A stretch of DNA of 5,468 nt from Deltaproteobacteria bacterium (GCA_013138705.1 WTCF01000108.1:1-5468); one strand, 5' to 3'. Positions 1 through 5,391 are shown, counted from the first letter of the stretch. Numbers and translations are program-made. Notes: generated by a model from the sequence alone, not told the origin.

Positions 1-999
1 AGGGATGCGGTCGGATCTCAGGCTTTCGATCATTCCGCCCCTGCCAATAAAGTCCTTTCTGTCTTCGGGCAAATCAGAGGATTTCTCCACGCTGGTTACA
101 ACCCGTATGGCCTTGTGTCTCTTGATGTGGAGGTGCTTTCTGAATTCATGAATATGGGCCGGTGTAGTACCGCAGCATCCGCCAATCAACCGGACTCCGA
201 ACTTTACCATTTCGGCTACCTTTTCGGCCATATAGGCCGGCGGTGTCGAATACACCATGCGGTGTTCCACGACCTCAGGTAGTCCGGCATTGGGAAACGC
301 CGAAAGGAAGACTTCATCCTTAAGGGGAGACAGCCGCTCAACTGCCGAGAGCATGGCCTTGACTCCCCGTCCGCAATTGGTACCAACGACTGTGGCCCCC
401 GCAGCGGCTGCCGCCCTGCCACAATCCAAGGCGTCCAGGCCGATGGCTGTCCGCCCGTGGAACGGGTAGACCATCTGGGCCACAATCGGGATTTCGGGTA
501 CAATTTTCCTGGCCGTTTCAATGGCCAAAAGCAGCTCGTCCAGGTAGGTAAAGGTTTCGAGAATGAACAGATCCACCCCGCCTTCCAGCAAGGCAGTCAT
601 CTGTTCAACAAAGGCCTCCTGCACTGTGCCGGATTCAACCTCACCACTCTCAAGTGGAAAATTTACGCCAGTCGGGCCGATGGATCCGGCCACAAAGATA
701 TCATGCCCTGCTGCCCGGCATGCCAGCTCAGCCCCCTTCAGGTTAATTTCCCGAACCCTGTGTTCCCGGCCGACCCTGAGCATTTTGAAACGATTGGCCC
801 CAAATGTATTGGTCTCAATGAGTTCGCTTCCGGCCCGAATGTATTCCTCATGAATGGAATAGACCAGGTCCGGATCGCTGATGTTAAGCAAATCAGTATT
901 CTTTGCGAGGTCTATACCTTTTTCAAAGAGATAGGTCCCAAAGGCGCCATCTCCCAACATGACTTTCTCGTTAAGGTGTTCTACGAAGCTATCTTTCAT
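1..999 (-). CDS. Homocysteine S-methyltransferase domain protein, probable N-terminal part of a homocysteine methyltransferase/methylene-THF reductase fusion (partial)
   Basis: This gene transfers a methyl group to homocysteine to make methionine in the cytoplasm. Read on the minus strand, 333 codons stay open to the window edge, so the C-terminus is missing. The N-terminal strand motif LGDGAFGT (residues 15-22), IETNTFGAN (61-69), VAGSIGPTG (103-111) and ILETF (146-150) fit the S-methyl_trans barrel. The three zinc/homocysteine cysteines are present: Cys209 in GTNCG, and Cys275-Cys276 in GGCCGTTP. The barrel ends near residue 290. About 43 further residues include GGMIESLRSDRIP, which resembles the linker before a methylene-tetrahydrofolate reductase domain in YitJ-type bifunctional enzymes. 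That second domain is inferred, not seen. The start is ATG at 999, which puts LGDG 14 residues in, as in relatives. An in-frame ATG at 1026 is possible, with a stop upstream of it at 1048-1050. Neither start has a strong, well-spaced Shine-Dalgarno. Alternatives are a stand-alone methyltransferase or the first module of a cobalamin MetH. Confidence 0.88.
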   Translation of the reverse strand, partial: MKDSFVEHLNEKVMLGDGAFGTYLFEKGIDLAKNTDLLNISDPDLVYSIHEEYIRAGSELIETNTFGANRFKMLRVGREHRVREINLKGAELACRAAGHDIFVAGSIGPTGVNFPLESGEVESGTVQEAFVEQMTALLEGGVDLFILETFTYLDELLLAIETARKIVPEIPIVAQMVYPFHGRTAIGLDALDCGRAAAAAGATVVGTNCGRGVKAMLSAVERLSPLKDEVFLSAFPNAGLPEVVEHRMVYSTPPAYMAEKVAEMVKFGVRLIGGCCGTTPAHIHEFRKHLHIKRHKAIRVVTSVEKSSDLPEDRKDFIGRGGMIESLRSDRIP

Positions 1000-1342
1000 C
1001 GGCCTGCTTATGTCTCCATCACCCATGAGACAGGATGATTTTCCTGCCTACCAGTAAGTTTCTAGACCCCCCACCAAACCCCCATTCCCTTCTTATAGCT
1101 CCATACTATACCAGCTTGTACTCGACATTTCCACTCTTCAGCCCCCTTCTGCTCTTCTGAATGACACTGGGTCTTACGAAGATCGATCGGTCGTTTCTAG
1201 AATATTTCGCTTGATTTTCGATTCCGTTGAGGCCCTTACTTTTGTTGTTTGGGCAGCAGCCTGGTGAGAGGTCATAGACCTCCGGCTACCGGATTGGAAA
1301 TCTCTGGTCATCACTTTTGGAAGAGGTCTGAGTCTATAGCAG
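1000..1342. other. Intergenic region between the kinase 3' end and the methyltransferase gene
   Basis: No open reading frame with gene-like features was found on either strand. It should hold the minus-strand promoter and leader of the methyltransferase gene (see 1105-1133) and, at its right end, the 3' hairpins of the kinase transcript. Small palindromes are visible: GAGGTC-ATA-GACCTC at 1268-1282, directly abutting CCGG-CTA-CCGG at 1282-1292. I looked for an obvious SAM, cobalamin or THF riboswitch in front of the methionine gene and recognised none. Confidence 0.6.
1105..1133 (-). promoter_or_regulatory. Possible sigma-70 promoter for the methyltransferase gene
   Basis: On the minus strand, TGGAAA (plus positions 1128-1133, 4/6 to the -35 consensus) is followed by 17 bp and then TATAGT (1105-1110, 5/6 to the -10 consensus). 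Transcription would begin near 1098, giving a leader of about 100 nt before the chosen start codon. This is a pattern match by eye only. Confidence 0.3.
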
Positions 1343-1354
1343 TCAGGACCTCTT
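1321..1354 (-). terminator. Hairpin overlapping the histidine kinase stop codon
   Basis: AAGAGGTCTGA (1321-1331) is the reverse complement of the segment at 1343-1354 apart from one bulged G at 1346. This gives an 11-bp stem with an 11-nt loop. The distal arm lies in the last codons and the TGA stop (1343-1345) of the kinase. On the minus strand the stem is followed by CCAAAAGTGATG rather than a T-tract, so it is not a canonical intrinsic terminator. It may instead be a 3'-end stabilising or Rho-linked structure. A second small hairpin lies about 40 nt downstream at 1268-1282. Confidence 0.35.
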
Positions 1355-3250
1355 AGGTACGGTAAAATAAAATGTTGCCCCCTTGTCCTTTTCCGACTCT
1401 ACCCAGACCTTTCCACCATGGTTCTTTACTATCCTATCAACAATTGCAAGCCCTAAACCTGTTCCCTCCTTGTCTTCCTTTAGCCTTAACCGATGGAACA
1501 TCTTGAAGATTCTCAGGTGATGTTCGGGATCAATCCCGATCCCATTATCCCTTATATAGAACAGATGGAGATCTCCCCCATCTTCGTAACCAATCTTGAT
1601 CTTAGGCTTCTTAACATCCGCTGTAAACTTGGTGGCATTTACCAGCAGGTTCTCGAAGACTTGATAGATCCGTTCTCCATCACAGAAAATGGTCGGAAGA
1701 TTATCGGCGACAACAACCTCTATCCCCTTTTCCTTGATCCTATCTTGGATACCTGAGATTACATTTCTTACTATTTCACGCGAGGCGACATGCTCAAAGG
1801 TAGGGACTATCCGACCAATCCTTGACAACGTCAGGAGGTCAGAGACCAACAGCTCCATTCGGAGGGCACCGGCCATGATCTGCTCGAGTTGCCGGCTGCC
1901 CTTGTCCCCCAATTTTTCCTGATAGTTCTTGAGCAGCCGAGAAGCAAATCCATGGATGGCAATGACTGGAGTTTTCAGGTCGTGGGAGACAACATCGACA
2001 AAGTTCTTAAGCTCCTCATTTGTTTTTCTAAGTTCTGCCTCTGCCCGCTTTTGTTCTGTGATATCTACGACGTTACCCAGTATAGCAGACCTTCCCTTGT
2101 ACTCTATACGAACGTTCCTTCTTGTAATCCAAATGGTTTCGCCATCCTTTGTCAGGCCCCGCGCCTCGTATTCCGATTGTGCATCTTCTCCGCTTAGCCT
2201 TCTGGCCCTCATTTGTTTGGTCAGGGATCTGTCCTCAGGGTGGACCAGCCTCCAGGTCTCAATACCTATCAATTGTCCTTTTGGGTACCTGTAAATCTCA
2301 GCAAACCTGTTATTGGCAAACACGATCTTCTCGTCTTGGTCGATATATATGCCGGTCAGAGAGTTTTCGACCAGAGTACTGTACTTTTTTTCGCTTTCCC
2401 TGAGCGCTTCTTCCGCCAGCTCTCGCTCCGTGACATCACGAATGATACCCTGGTATCCGAGAATATCGCCATCACTGGAAACCCGCAAAGTAGACGTAAG
2501 GAGACAGTTCATCCCTGTTCCATTCTTTTTGCAAAACTCTATAGGATAATTTCTAACGGATCCTTTTCCCTCTATTTCTTGCTGAAATTTGTCTCTATCG
2601 CCAGGATGAATGTATAGTTTTCGAATATTGATATTGTTTATCAGCTCCTCCCTGGCATAACCGAAAAGTTCTAGGGCGGCTTGGTTAGCGTCAAGGAATT
2701 TACCCTCCCGGCTCGTAATGTAGATTGCATCAATGGATTCGTCGAAAAGGCTGCGGTATTTCTCCTCACTTTCGTGTATTGCTTCCTCTGCCCGCTTGCG
2801 CTCTGTGATGTCCCGGATGATGGCACAGAGCATCCTGCGATCCTGGAGCAGTAACACCCCGGAAGAGATCTCCACCGGGAAGATCGTACCGTCTTTCTTC
2901 TTATGAAGACGCTGGACAGGGCCGGGCGACGCAACGGCAGGCATCCCGGACGCCACTTCTTGGATGTGCGCGATTGACTTTTCCGGCTCGGCCGAAATCT
3001 CTATGGCCCTGAGGCGCAAGAACTCATCACGACTGTATTCATAGAGCACCAAGGCCGCTGCGTTGGCATCAACGATCCGTTTCGTCCGGGCGTCCACGAT
3101 TATGATAGCATCAGGTTCGGCAGAGAAAAGCAGGCGATAACTGGCCTCGCTCTCGCGCAAGGCATCCTGCGCACGCTTGCGATTACCAGCTTCCCGTTCC
3201 AACTCCTTGACCCTTTGTTCCAATTCTTCATAACTTGGCTTTCCACTCAT
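1343..3250 (-). CDS. Soluble sensor histidine kinase with three PAS domains
   Basis: This 635-residue protein should sense an intracellular signal through PAS domains, autophosphorylate, and pass phosphate to an unlinked response regulator. Order: a short coiled coil (residues 5-35, beginning PSYEELEQRVKELE); PAS1 about 36-150; PAS2 about 160-275; PAS3 about 285-400. Each PAS ends in the PAC-type motif D(I/V)TE(R/Q) at 148, 272 and 396, followed by a helical linker. HisKA spans about 412-480 with the phospho-acceptor His423 in VSHDLKTP. The HATPase domain spans about 520-633, with N-box ENLLVNATKF (533-542), G1 DNGIGI (568-573), F-box FKMFHRL (582-588) and G2 GTGLGLAI (596-603), so the core looks catalytically complete. 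There are no membrane segments, signal peptide or receiver domain. No flavin-binding LOV cysteine motif is seen, so the ligand is unknown. The start at 3250 is preferred because AAGGA lies 7 nt upstream and the protein then begins in the way common for this class. In-frame ATGs at 3271, 3319 and 3343 would lengthen it by up to 31 residues. No regulator gene is adjacent, so it is an orphan kinase here. Confidence 0.93.
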   Translation of the reverse strand: MSGKPSYEELEQRVKELEREAGNRKRAQDALRESEASYRLLFSAEPDAIIIVDARTKRIVDANAAALVLYEYSRDEFLRLRAIEISAEPEKSIAHIQEVASGMPAVASPGPVQRLHKKKDGTIFPVEISSGVLLLQDRRMLCAIIRDITERKRAEEAIHESEEKYRSLFDESIDAIYITSREGKFLDANQAALELFGYAREELINNINIRKLYIHPGDRDKFQQEIEGKGSVRNYPIEFCKKNGTGMNCLLTSTLRVSSDGDILGYQGIIRDVTERELAEEALRESEKKYSTLVENSLTGIYIDQDEKIVFANNRFAEIYRYPKGQLIGIETWRLVHPEDRSLTKQMRARRLSGEDAQSEYEARGLTKDGETIWITRRNVRIEYKGRSAILGNVVDITEQKRAEAELRKTNEELKNFVDVVSHDLKTPVIAIHGFASRLLKNYQEKLGDKGSRQLEQIMAGALRMELLVSDLLTLSRIGRIVPTFEHVASREIVRNVISGIQDRIKEKGIEVVVADNLPTIFCDGERIYQVFENLLVNATKFTADVKKPKIKIGYEDGGDLHLFYIRDNGIGIDPEHHLRIFKMFHRLRLKEDKEGTGLGLAIVDRIVKNHGGKVWVESEKDKGATFYFTVPKRS

Positions 3251-3257
3251 TGAAACG

Positions 3258-3262
3258 TCCTT
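3258..3262 (-). promoter_or_regulatory. Ribosome binding site deciding the kinase start
   Basis: On the minus strand AAGGA lies 7 nt before the ATG at 3250. A second AAGGA lies 4 nt before an in-frame ATG at 3271, so a protein seven residues longer is also plausible. The 3250 start is favoured because the resulting N-terminus (MSGKPSYEELEQ) matches the usual beginning of PAS kinases of this style. Confidence 0.6.
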
Positions 3263-3374
3263 AATTTCCATAATTTCCTTGCGAATAAAAAAGGTTTGTA
3301 CCAGTAGTATCTTGGCCATGCATAAGCCTTCATCAACTATCAAACAAAAGTTCTTACGCCCTTTTCGGTTTGCC

Positions 3375-3388
3375 AGGGGAATTCCCCT
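3375..3388. promoter_or_regulatory. Perfect 14-bp palindrome, possible operator upstream of the kinase
   Basis: AGGGGAATTCCCCT is a perfect palindrome centred about 131 bp upstream of the kinase start codon. It has no loop, which suits a dimeric DNA-binding protein better than an RNA hairpin. No factor is identified and no second copy was noticed in the window. Confidence 0.3.
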
Positions 3389-3550
3389 AATCCCACTATT
3401 CCAATCTGAGAAAATCGTCTCTAAAGCCTTTTACATAACCAGGCGAAGACTTGTCATTTCTTTATCCAGACCATAATTACAGACCTCGTAAACGTATAGT
3501 CAATTAGGTGCTAAATTTTGGACAAATAGCTGCGATTCTAATCATGAGTC

Positions 3551-3580
3551 AGGTTCAAAGGTTCAATGTTCCAGGTTCAA
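3551..3580 (+). repeat. Short GGTTCA direct repeats
   Basis: The hexamer GGTTCA occurs at 3552, 3560 and 3574, with a degenerate GTTCCA copy at about 3568. The same motif forms a longer array at 5257-5308. A complementary TTGAACCTC lies at 3651-3659, so the repeats form part of the inverted-repeat arms of the surrounding element. Confidence 0.55.
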
Positions 3581-3584
3581 AGTT

Positions 3585-3650
3585 GTAGGGTGGGCACCGC
3601 CCACCAAAAATAAACCATTCAATCTTGTCGGTGGGCAATGCCCACCCTAC
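3585..3650. repeat. Pair of opposed REP-like palindromic units
   Basis: The unit at 3585-3605 begins GTAGGGTGGGC, and the unit at 3630-3650 is its reverse complement at 19 of 21 positions. They are separated by a 24-bp AT-rich spacer. Each unit is itself a hairpin, with GGTGGGC and GCCCACC arms around a 3-nt loop (ACC or AAT). As a whole the pair can also form a 21-bp stem. From general knowledge, GTAGGGTGGGC(A)..GCCCACC repeats are scattered in many bacterial genomes. The opposed-pair layout is like a BIME. Confidence 0.8.
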
Positions 3651-3821
3651 TTGAACCTCTTTAACCCAGACTGAGTGTCCAATTTTGAGCACATAATTTG
3701 TATAATCAATATGTTACTTCGCCTATTAACAGCCTTGTTTACGAGGTCTGAATTAGGTATTTCAAGCTGCATTCTGAACGGGAAAAGTGCATGGGGCGGC
3801 GATTTCCGGGTTAATAGAAGG

Positions 3822-4008
3822 TTTAGGGCCTGGTAAAAAATAACTTGGCATTTTTACATCCCATCTTCACCACATCTTTAATCGATCCTCAATCGCAAAA
3901 TCCTCAACATAACACTGCTATGCCTGCGGTTTTGCTCAATCAGATCGACTAAATCTATGGCAAATCCGGGCGCAAATTCTACCAATTTATTTTTTACCCG
4001 GCCCTTAA
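3822..4008. repeat. MITE-like 187-bp imperfect palindrome
   Basis: The ends form a strong inverted repeat. GGGCCTGGTAAAAAATAA (3826-3843), extended through CTTGG, matches the reverse complement of 3982-4004 at 21 of 23 positions. By hand, without gaps, complementarity continues inward: about 22 of the next 39 positions match, including TTTAATCGATC against TTTAGTCGATC. A further match includes GCAAAA and CATA around a centre near 3915. In total about 55 of 88 positions match, far above chance. It carries no open frame. TTA triplets border both ends (3823-3825, 4005-4007), but these may belong to the arms rather than be a target duplication. This is best read as a decayed non-autonomous element, or as a long structured RNA stem. 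Confidence 0.65.
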
Positions 4009-4043
4009 TACAGAAAAAAATACAAACTTTATATTTATATGAA

Positions 4044-4060
4044 AGGGCCTACCTGGCCCT
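4044..4060 (-). terminator. Hairpin downstream of the FKBP gene, likely intrinsic terminator
   Basis: AGGGCC (4044-4049) and GGCCCT (4055-4060) form a 6-bp GC-rich stem with the 5-nt loop AGGTA on the minus strand, starting 14 nt after the FKBP stop codon. The following minus-strand sequence, TTCATATAAATATAAAG, is AT-rich but lacks a solid T-run, so this is a weak terminator call. Confidence 0.45.
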
Positions 4061-4074
4061 GACTCTCAAGGATT

Positions 4075-4554
4075 TCACCCGCCTTCTGCACATGCATTCA
4101 TGGCGGCCATGATATCCAGCATGGATGCGGCCTTTACCTGTGAAATAGTGCCATTAAGAACTAAAGACTTCCCGGCTGACGGGTGATTGAAGTCTGCTAA
4201 CACGTAATCTCCGTGTAGTTCTTTCAGATAGAACCTAATTGACTTGCCATTTGAACCGAACTCTTCATAATATTCCCCTTCCTTCAACTGTCCGGAATGA
4301 TTAAGATCAGAAATGAGTACCTTTTTAATCAGGTGCGGGTCATAGGGACCAAAGGCCTGCTCAGGCGGTATGGTTATTTGGATCTCATCCTCCTGTTCGT
4401 GGCCGATCAATGCATTCTCAAGGGCGGGTAAAATACGATCTCTGCCATACAGAAACCGGCAGTTAAAGGGTCTGTTAAGATCCTCTGGTGTTTCACCATC
4501 TTTTACAGTTACTGTATAATTGACAGTGACAACTGTGTCTCTATCGACTTTCAT
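4075..4554 (-). CDS. SlyD-like FKBP-type peptidyl-prolyl cis-trans isomerase
   Basis: This 159-residue cytoplasmic protein should catalyse prolyl isomerisation and act as a folding chaperone. The N-terminus MKVDRDTVVTVNYTV resembles SlyD. The FKBP half includes YGRDRILPALENALIGHE (36-53) and IPPEQAFGPYDPHLI (62-76). About residues 74-122 correspond to the insert-in-flap chaperone domain. The chain returns to the FKBP fold with DFNHPSAGKSLVLNG (121-135), equivalent to the DGNHxLAG segment of SlyD. The tail is short and lacks the histidine-rich metal-binding end of E. coli SlyD; only Cys32 and Cys155 are present. The start is firm: AGGAG (plus 4561-4565) lies 6 nt before the ATG. It is divergent from coaE, with 27 bp between start codons, and is followed by a GC-rich hairpin. 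Its client proteins cannot be told from context. Confidence 0.92.
   Translation of the reverse strand: MKVDRDTVVTVNYTVTVKDGETPEDLNRPFNCRFLYGRDRILPALENALIGHEQEDEIQITIPPEQAFGPYDPHLIKKVLISDLNHSGQLKEGEYYEEFGSNGKSIRFYLKELHGDYVLADFNHPSAGKSLVLNGTISQVKAASMLDIMAAMNACAEGG
4492..4520 (+). promoter_or_regulatory. Predicted sigma-70 promoter for coaE, inside the FKBP coding region
   Basis: TTCACC (4492-4497, 4/6), a 17-bp spacer, then a perfect TATAAT (4515-4520). Transcription would start near 4527, giving a leader of about 55 nt before the coaE ATG. The promoter lies within the first codons of the divergent FKBP gene. Confidence 0.45.
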
Positions 4555-4581
4555 CTATTTCTCCTGTAATGAGCTTGTGAC

Positions 4582-4597
4582 ATGGTTTCGATACCAT
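4582..4597. promoter_or_regulatory. 16-bp near-perfect palindrome over the coaE start codon
   Basis: ATGGTTTCGATACCAT is symmetrical around TCGA except for one mismatched pair (positions 6 and 11). It begins with the coaE ATG and lies between the predicted start sites of the FKBP and coaE transcripts. It could be an operator affecting both genes or a small RNA hairpin. No regulator is identified. Confidence 0.35.
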
Positions 4598-5253
4598 TGT
4601 ATCCAAACATATTATCCAAAAAAGGTAATTTTTGCAAAAGATCCTCTAACTGGCCTGCCAAAGTTATTGGTCTTACCGGGGGGATAGCCTCGGGGAAAAG
4701 CACTGTGGGAAGGATGCTATCAGAGCAGAATTTCCCAGTCATTGATACAGACAGGCTTGCCAAAGAGGTTGTGGAGCCTGGGAAACCAGCCCTGGAGGAA
4801 CTTGTCAAGACCTTTGGAGCAGAGATTCTAAGGGACGACAAGACCCTTGACAGACACCGAATGCTTGAAATGATATTGACCGATGCTGGTACCAGGCGGC
4901 TTGTAGAAAATATTATTCATCCCCATGTTTTTAAACGAATGGATCAGATACTTCAACAACTGGCCGCTTCAGGAAACAATGTCGTAATAGTAGAAATACC
5001 TTTACTTTTTGAGGCTGGTTGGCAAGACCTTTTTGACTACGTAGTTTCAGTTGTGGCACCAGAACCGATCTGTATCCAACGACTGGCAGAACGTCAACAG
5101 ATGTCCATTGACATGGCCTCCAGGTGGATAGCCACTCAGATTCCTCAGGAAGTAAAGGCCAAAAGGTCTGATTATGTAGCCCACAATAATGCAGGACTAG
5201 ATGAATTGCAGATCCAGGTAAATCGGCTGTCAATGGTATTGAAACATCTGTAA
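4582..5253 (+). CDS. coaE: Dephospho-CoA kinase
   Basis: This enzyme phosphorylates the 3'-hydroxyl of the ribose of dephospho-CoA with ATP, the last step of coenzyme A synthesis, in the cytoplasm. The 223 residues carry the P-loop GGIASGKST (33-41), the DTD motif (55-57) that begins the substrate site, IIHPHV (111-116), the conserved EIPLLFE (138-144), the lid-region arginines (R167, R171) and the C-terminal SDYVAHNNAGLDEL (196-209). In most relatives the P-loop starts within about ten residues of the N-terminus. Here about 28 residues precede KVIGLTGG, and no other ATG or GTG start lies in frame between 4582 and the P-loop. The only Shine-Dalgarno-like sequence near 4582 is weak (GAG about 9 nt upstream). 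A TTG at 4597 is a poor alternative. Either the extension is real or the true start is non-canonical. The gene is divergent from the FKBP gene and is followed by a repeat array and a tRNA gene. Confidence 0.94.
   Translation: MVSIPLYPNILSKKGNFCKRSSNWPAKVIGLTGGIASGKSTVGRMLSEQNFPVIDTDRLAKEVVEPGKPALEELVKTFGAEILRDDKTLDRHRMLEMILTDAGTRRLVENIIHPHVFKRMDQILQQLAASGNNVVIVEIPLLFEAGWQDLFDYVVSVVAPEPICIQRLAERQQMSIDMASRWIATQIPQEVKAKRSDYVAHNNAGLDELQIQVNRLSMVLKHL
4609..4637 (-). promoter_or_regulatory. Predicted sigma-70 promoter for the FKBP gene, inside the 5' end of coaE
   Basis: On the minus strand, TTGCAA (4632-4637, 4/6) is followed by a 17-bp spacer and TAATAT (4609-4614, 4/6). An overlapping GATAAT (4611-4616, 5/6) would have a 15-bp spacer. 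Transcription would start near 4602, giving a leader of about 48 nt that includes the palindrome at 4582-4597. Confidence 0.35.
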
Positions 5254-5326
5254 CCGTTCAGAGGTTCAGAGGTTCATGGGTTCAGGATTCAGAGGTTCAA
5301 GGTTCACCGAAAACCTGAACGGTTAC
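5250..5326 (+). repeat. GGTTCA short repeat array enclosed by a 12-bp inverted repeat
   Basis: Seven TTCA-containing units begin at 5257, 5265, 5273, 5281, 5288, 5296 and 5303, at a 7-8 bp period, mostly TTCAGAGG. The array is bounded by GTAACCGTTCAG (5250-5261, overlapping the coaE TAA stop) and its perfect reverse complement CTGAACGGTTAC (5315-5326). No T-run follows the right arm, so it is not an evident intrinsic terminator. The same hexamer repeats occur at 3551-3580. From general knowledge, such GGTTCA tracts are common between genes in Desulfobacterota-type genomes. The period is too short for CRISPR. Confidence 0.75.
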
Positions 5327-5338
5327 GAGGAAAGTCAC

Positions 5339-5367
5339 TTTACAAGGACATAGTAAGAGATTATACA
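5339..5367 (+). promoter_or_regulatory. Sigma-70 promoter of the tRNA-Arg gene
   Basis: TTTACA (5339-5344, 5/6), a 17-bp spacer, then TATACA (5362-5367, 4/6). The start would be near 5374, about 18 nt before the mature tRNA. This is good spacing for a stand-alone tRNA promoter and separates the tRNA from coaE transcription. Confidence 0.6.
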
Positions 5368-5391
5368 CGAATCCGAATCGATCATTGGAAC

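Larger units (their letters stand above)
3251..3473. other. Leader/upstream region of the histidine kinase
   Basis: This should hold the minus-strand promoter of the kinase, but I see no convincing -35/-10 pair and no clear sigma-54 site. It contains a perfect 14-bp palindrome at 3375-3388 (listed separately). The open frame continuing upstream of 3250 to 3343 is probably non-coding leader. Confidence 0.5.
3474..3755. repeat. Nested inverted-repeat element with a central REP-like pair
   Basis: Several layers of inverted repeats share roughly one centre. Outermost, CAGACCTCGTAAAC (3480-3493) is perfectly complementary to GTTTACGAGGTCTG (3737-3750). The pairing extends through TAATT (3474-3478) and AATTA (3751-3755) with one bulged base. 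Next, GTGCTAAATTTTGGACA (3508-3524) matches the reverse complement of TGTCCAATTTTGAGCAC (3676-3692) at 14 of 17 positions. Inside are GGTTCA-type repeats (3551-3580, and their complement about 3652-3666). At the core is a pair of opposed 21-bp units (3585-3605 and 3630-3650). No coding sequence is carried. It looks like a non-autonomous palindromic element, or a repeat that has been inserted into another. Family unknown. Confidence 0.7.

Noticed and set aside
457..1038. 193-codon plus-strand open frame opposite the methyltransferase gene
   Set aside because: It is antisense to a clear conserved enzyme, its translation has no recognisable domain, and it fits a shadow of that gene's codon pattern.
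1058..1201. Direct repeat GTTTCTAGA at 1058-1066 and 1193-1201
   Set aside because: A nine-base repeat without further matching flanks is compatible with chance.
1493..2617. Several plus-strand open frames of 77-134 codons over the histidine kinase
   Set aside because: All lie opposite conserved PAS and kinase domains and show no motif or ribosome site of their own.
3251..3343. Longer kinase N-terminus starting at 3343
   Set aside because: The extra residues (MIVDEGLCMAKILLVQ and onward) do not resemble the usual beginning, and the ATG at 3250 has a well-spaced AAGGA.
1323..3751. GAGGTCTGA present at both 1323-1331 and 3743-3751, flanking the kinase
   Set aside because: Nine-base matches are expected many times by chance in 5.4 kb, and no transposition machinery supports a flanking duplication.
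4617..4624. A-run CCAAAAAAGG in the 5' part of coaE as a programmed frameshift site
   Set aside because: The run could be slippery, but I found no alternative-frame start before it with a credible ribosome site and no downstream stimulator.
4551..5233. Minus-strand open frames opposite coaE
   Set aside because: They are antisense shadows of a well-conserved gene. The one ending at 4551 also overlaps the FKBP start.
5257..5308. GGTTCA array considered as a CRISPR
   Set aside because: The period is 7-8 bp with no unique spacers of 25-40 bp and no cas genes.
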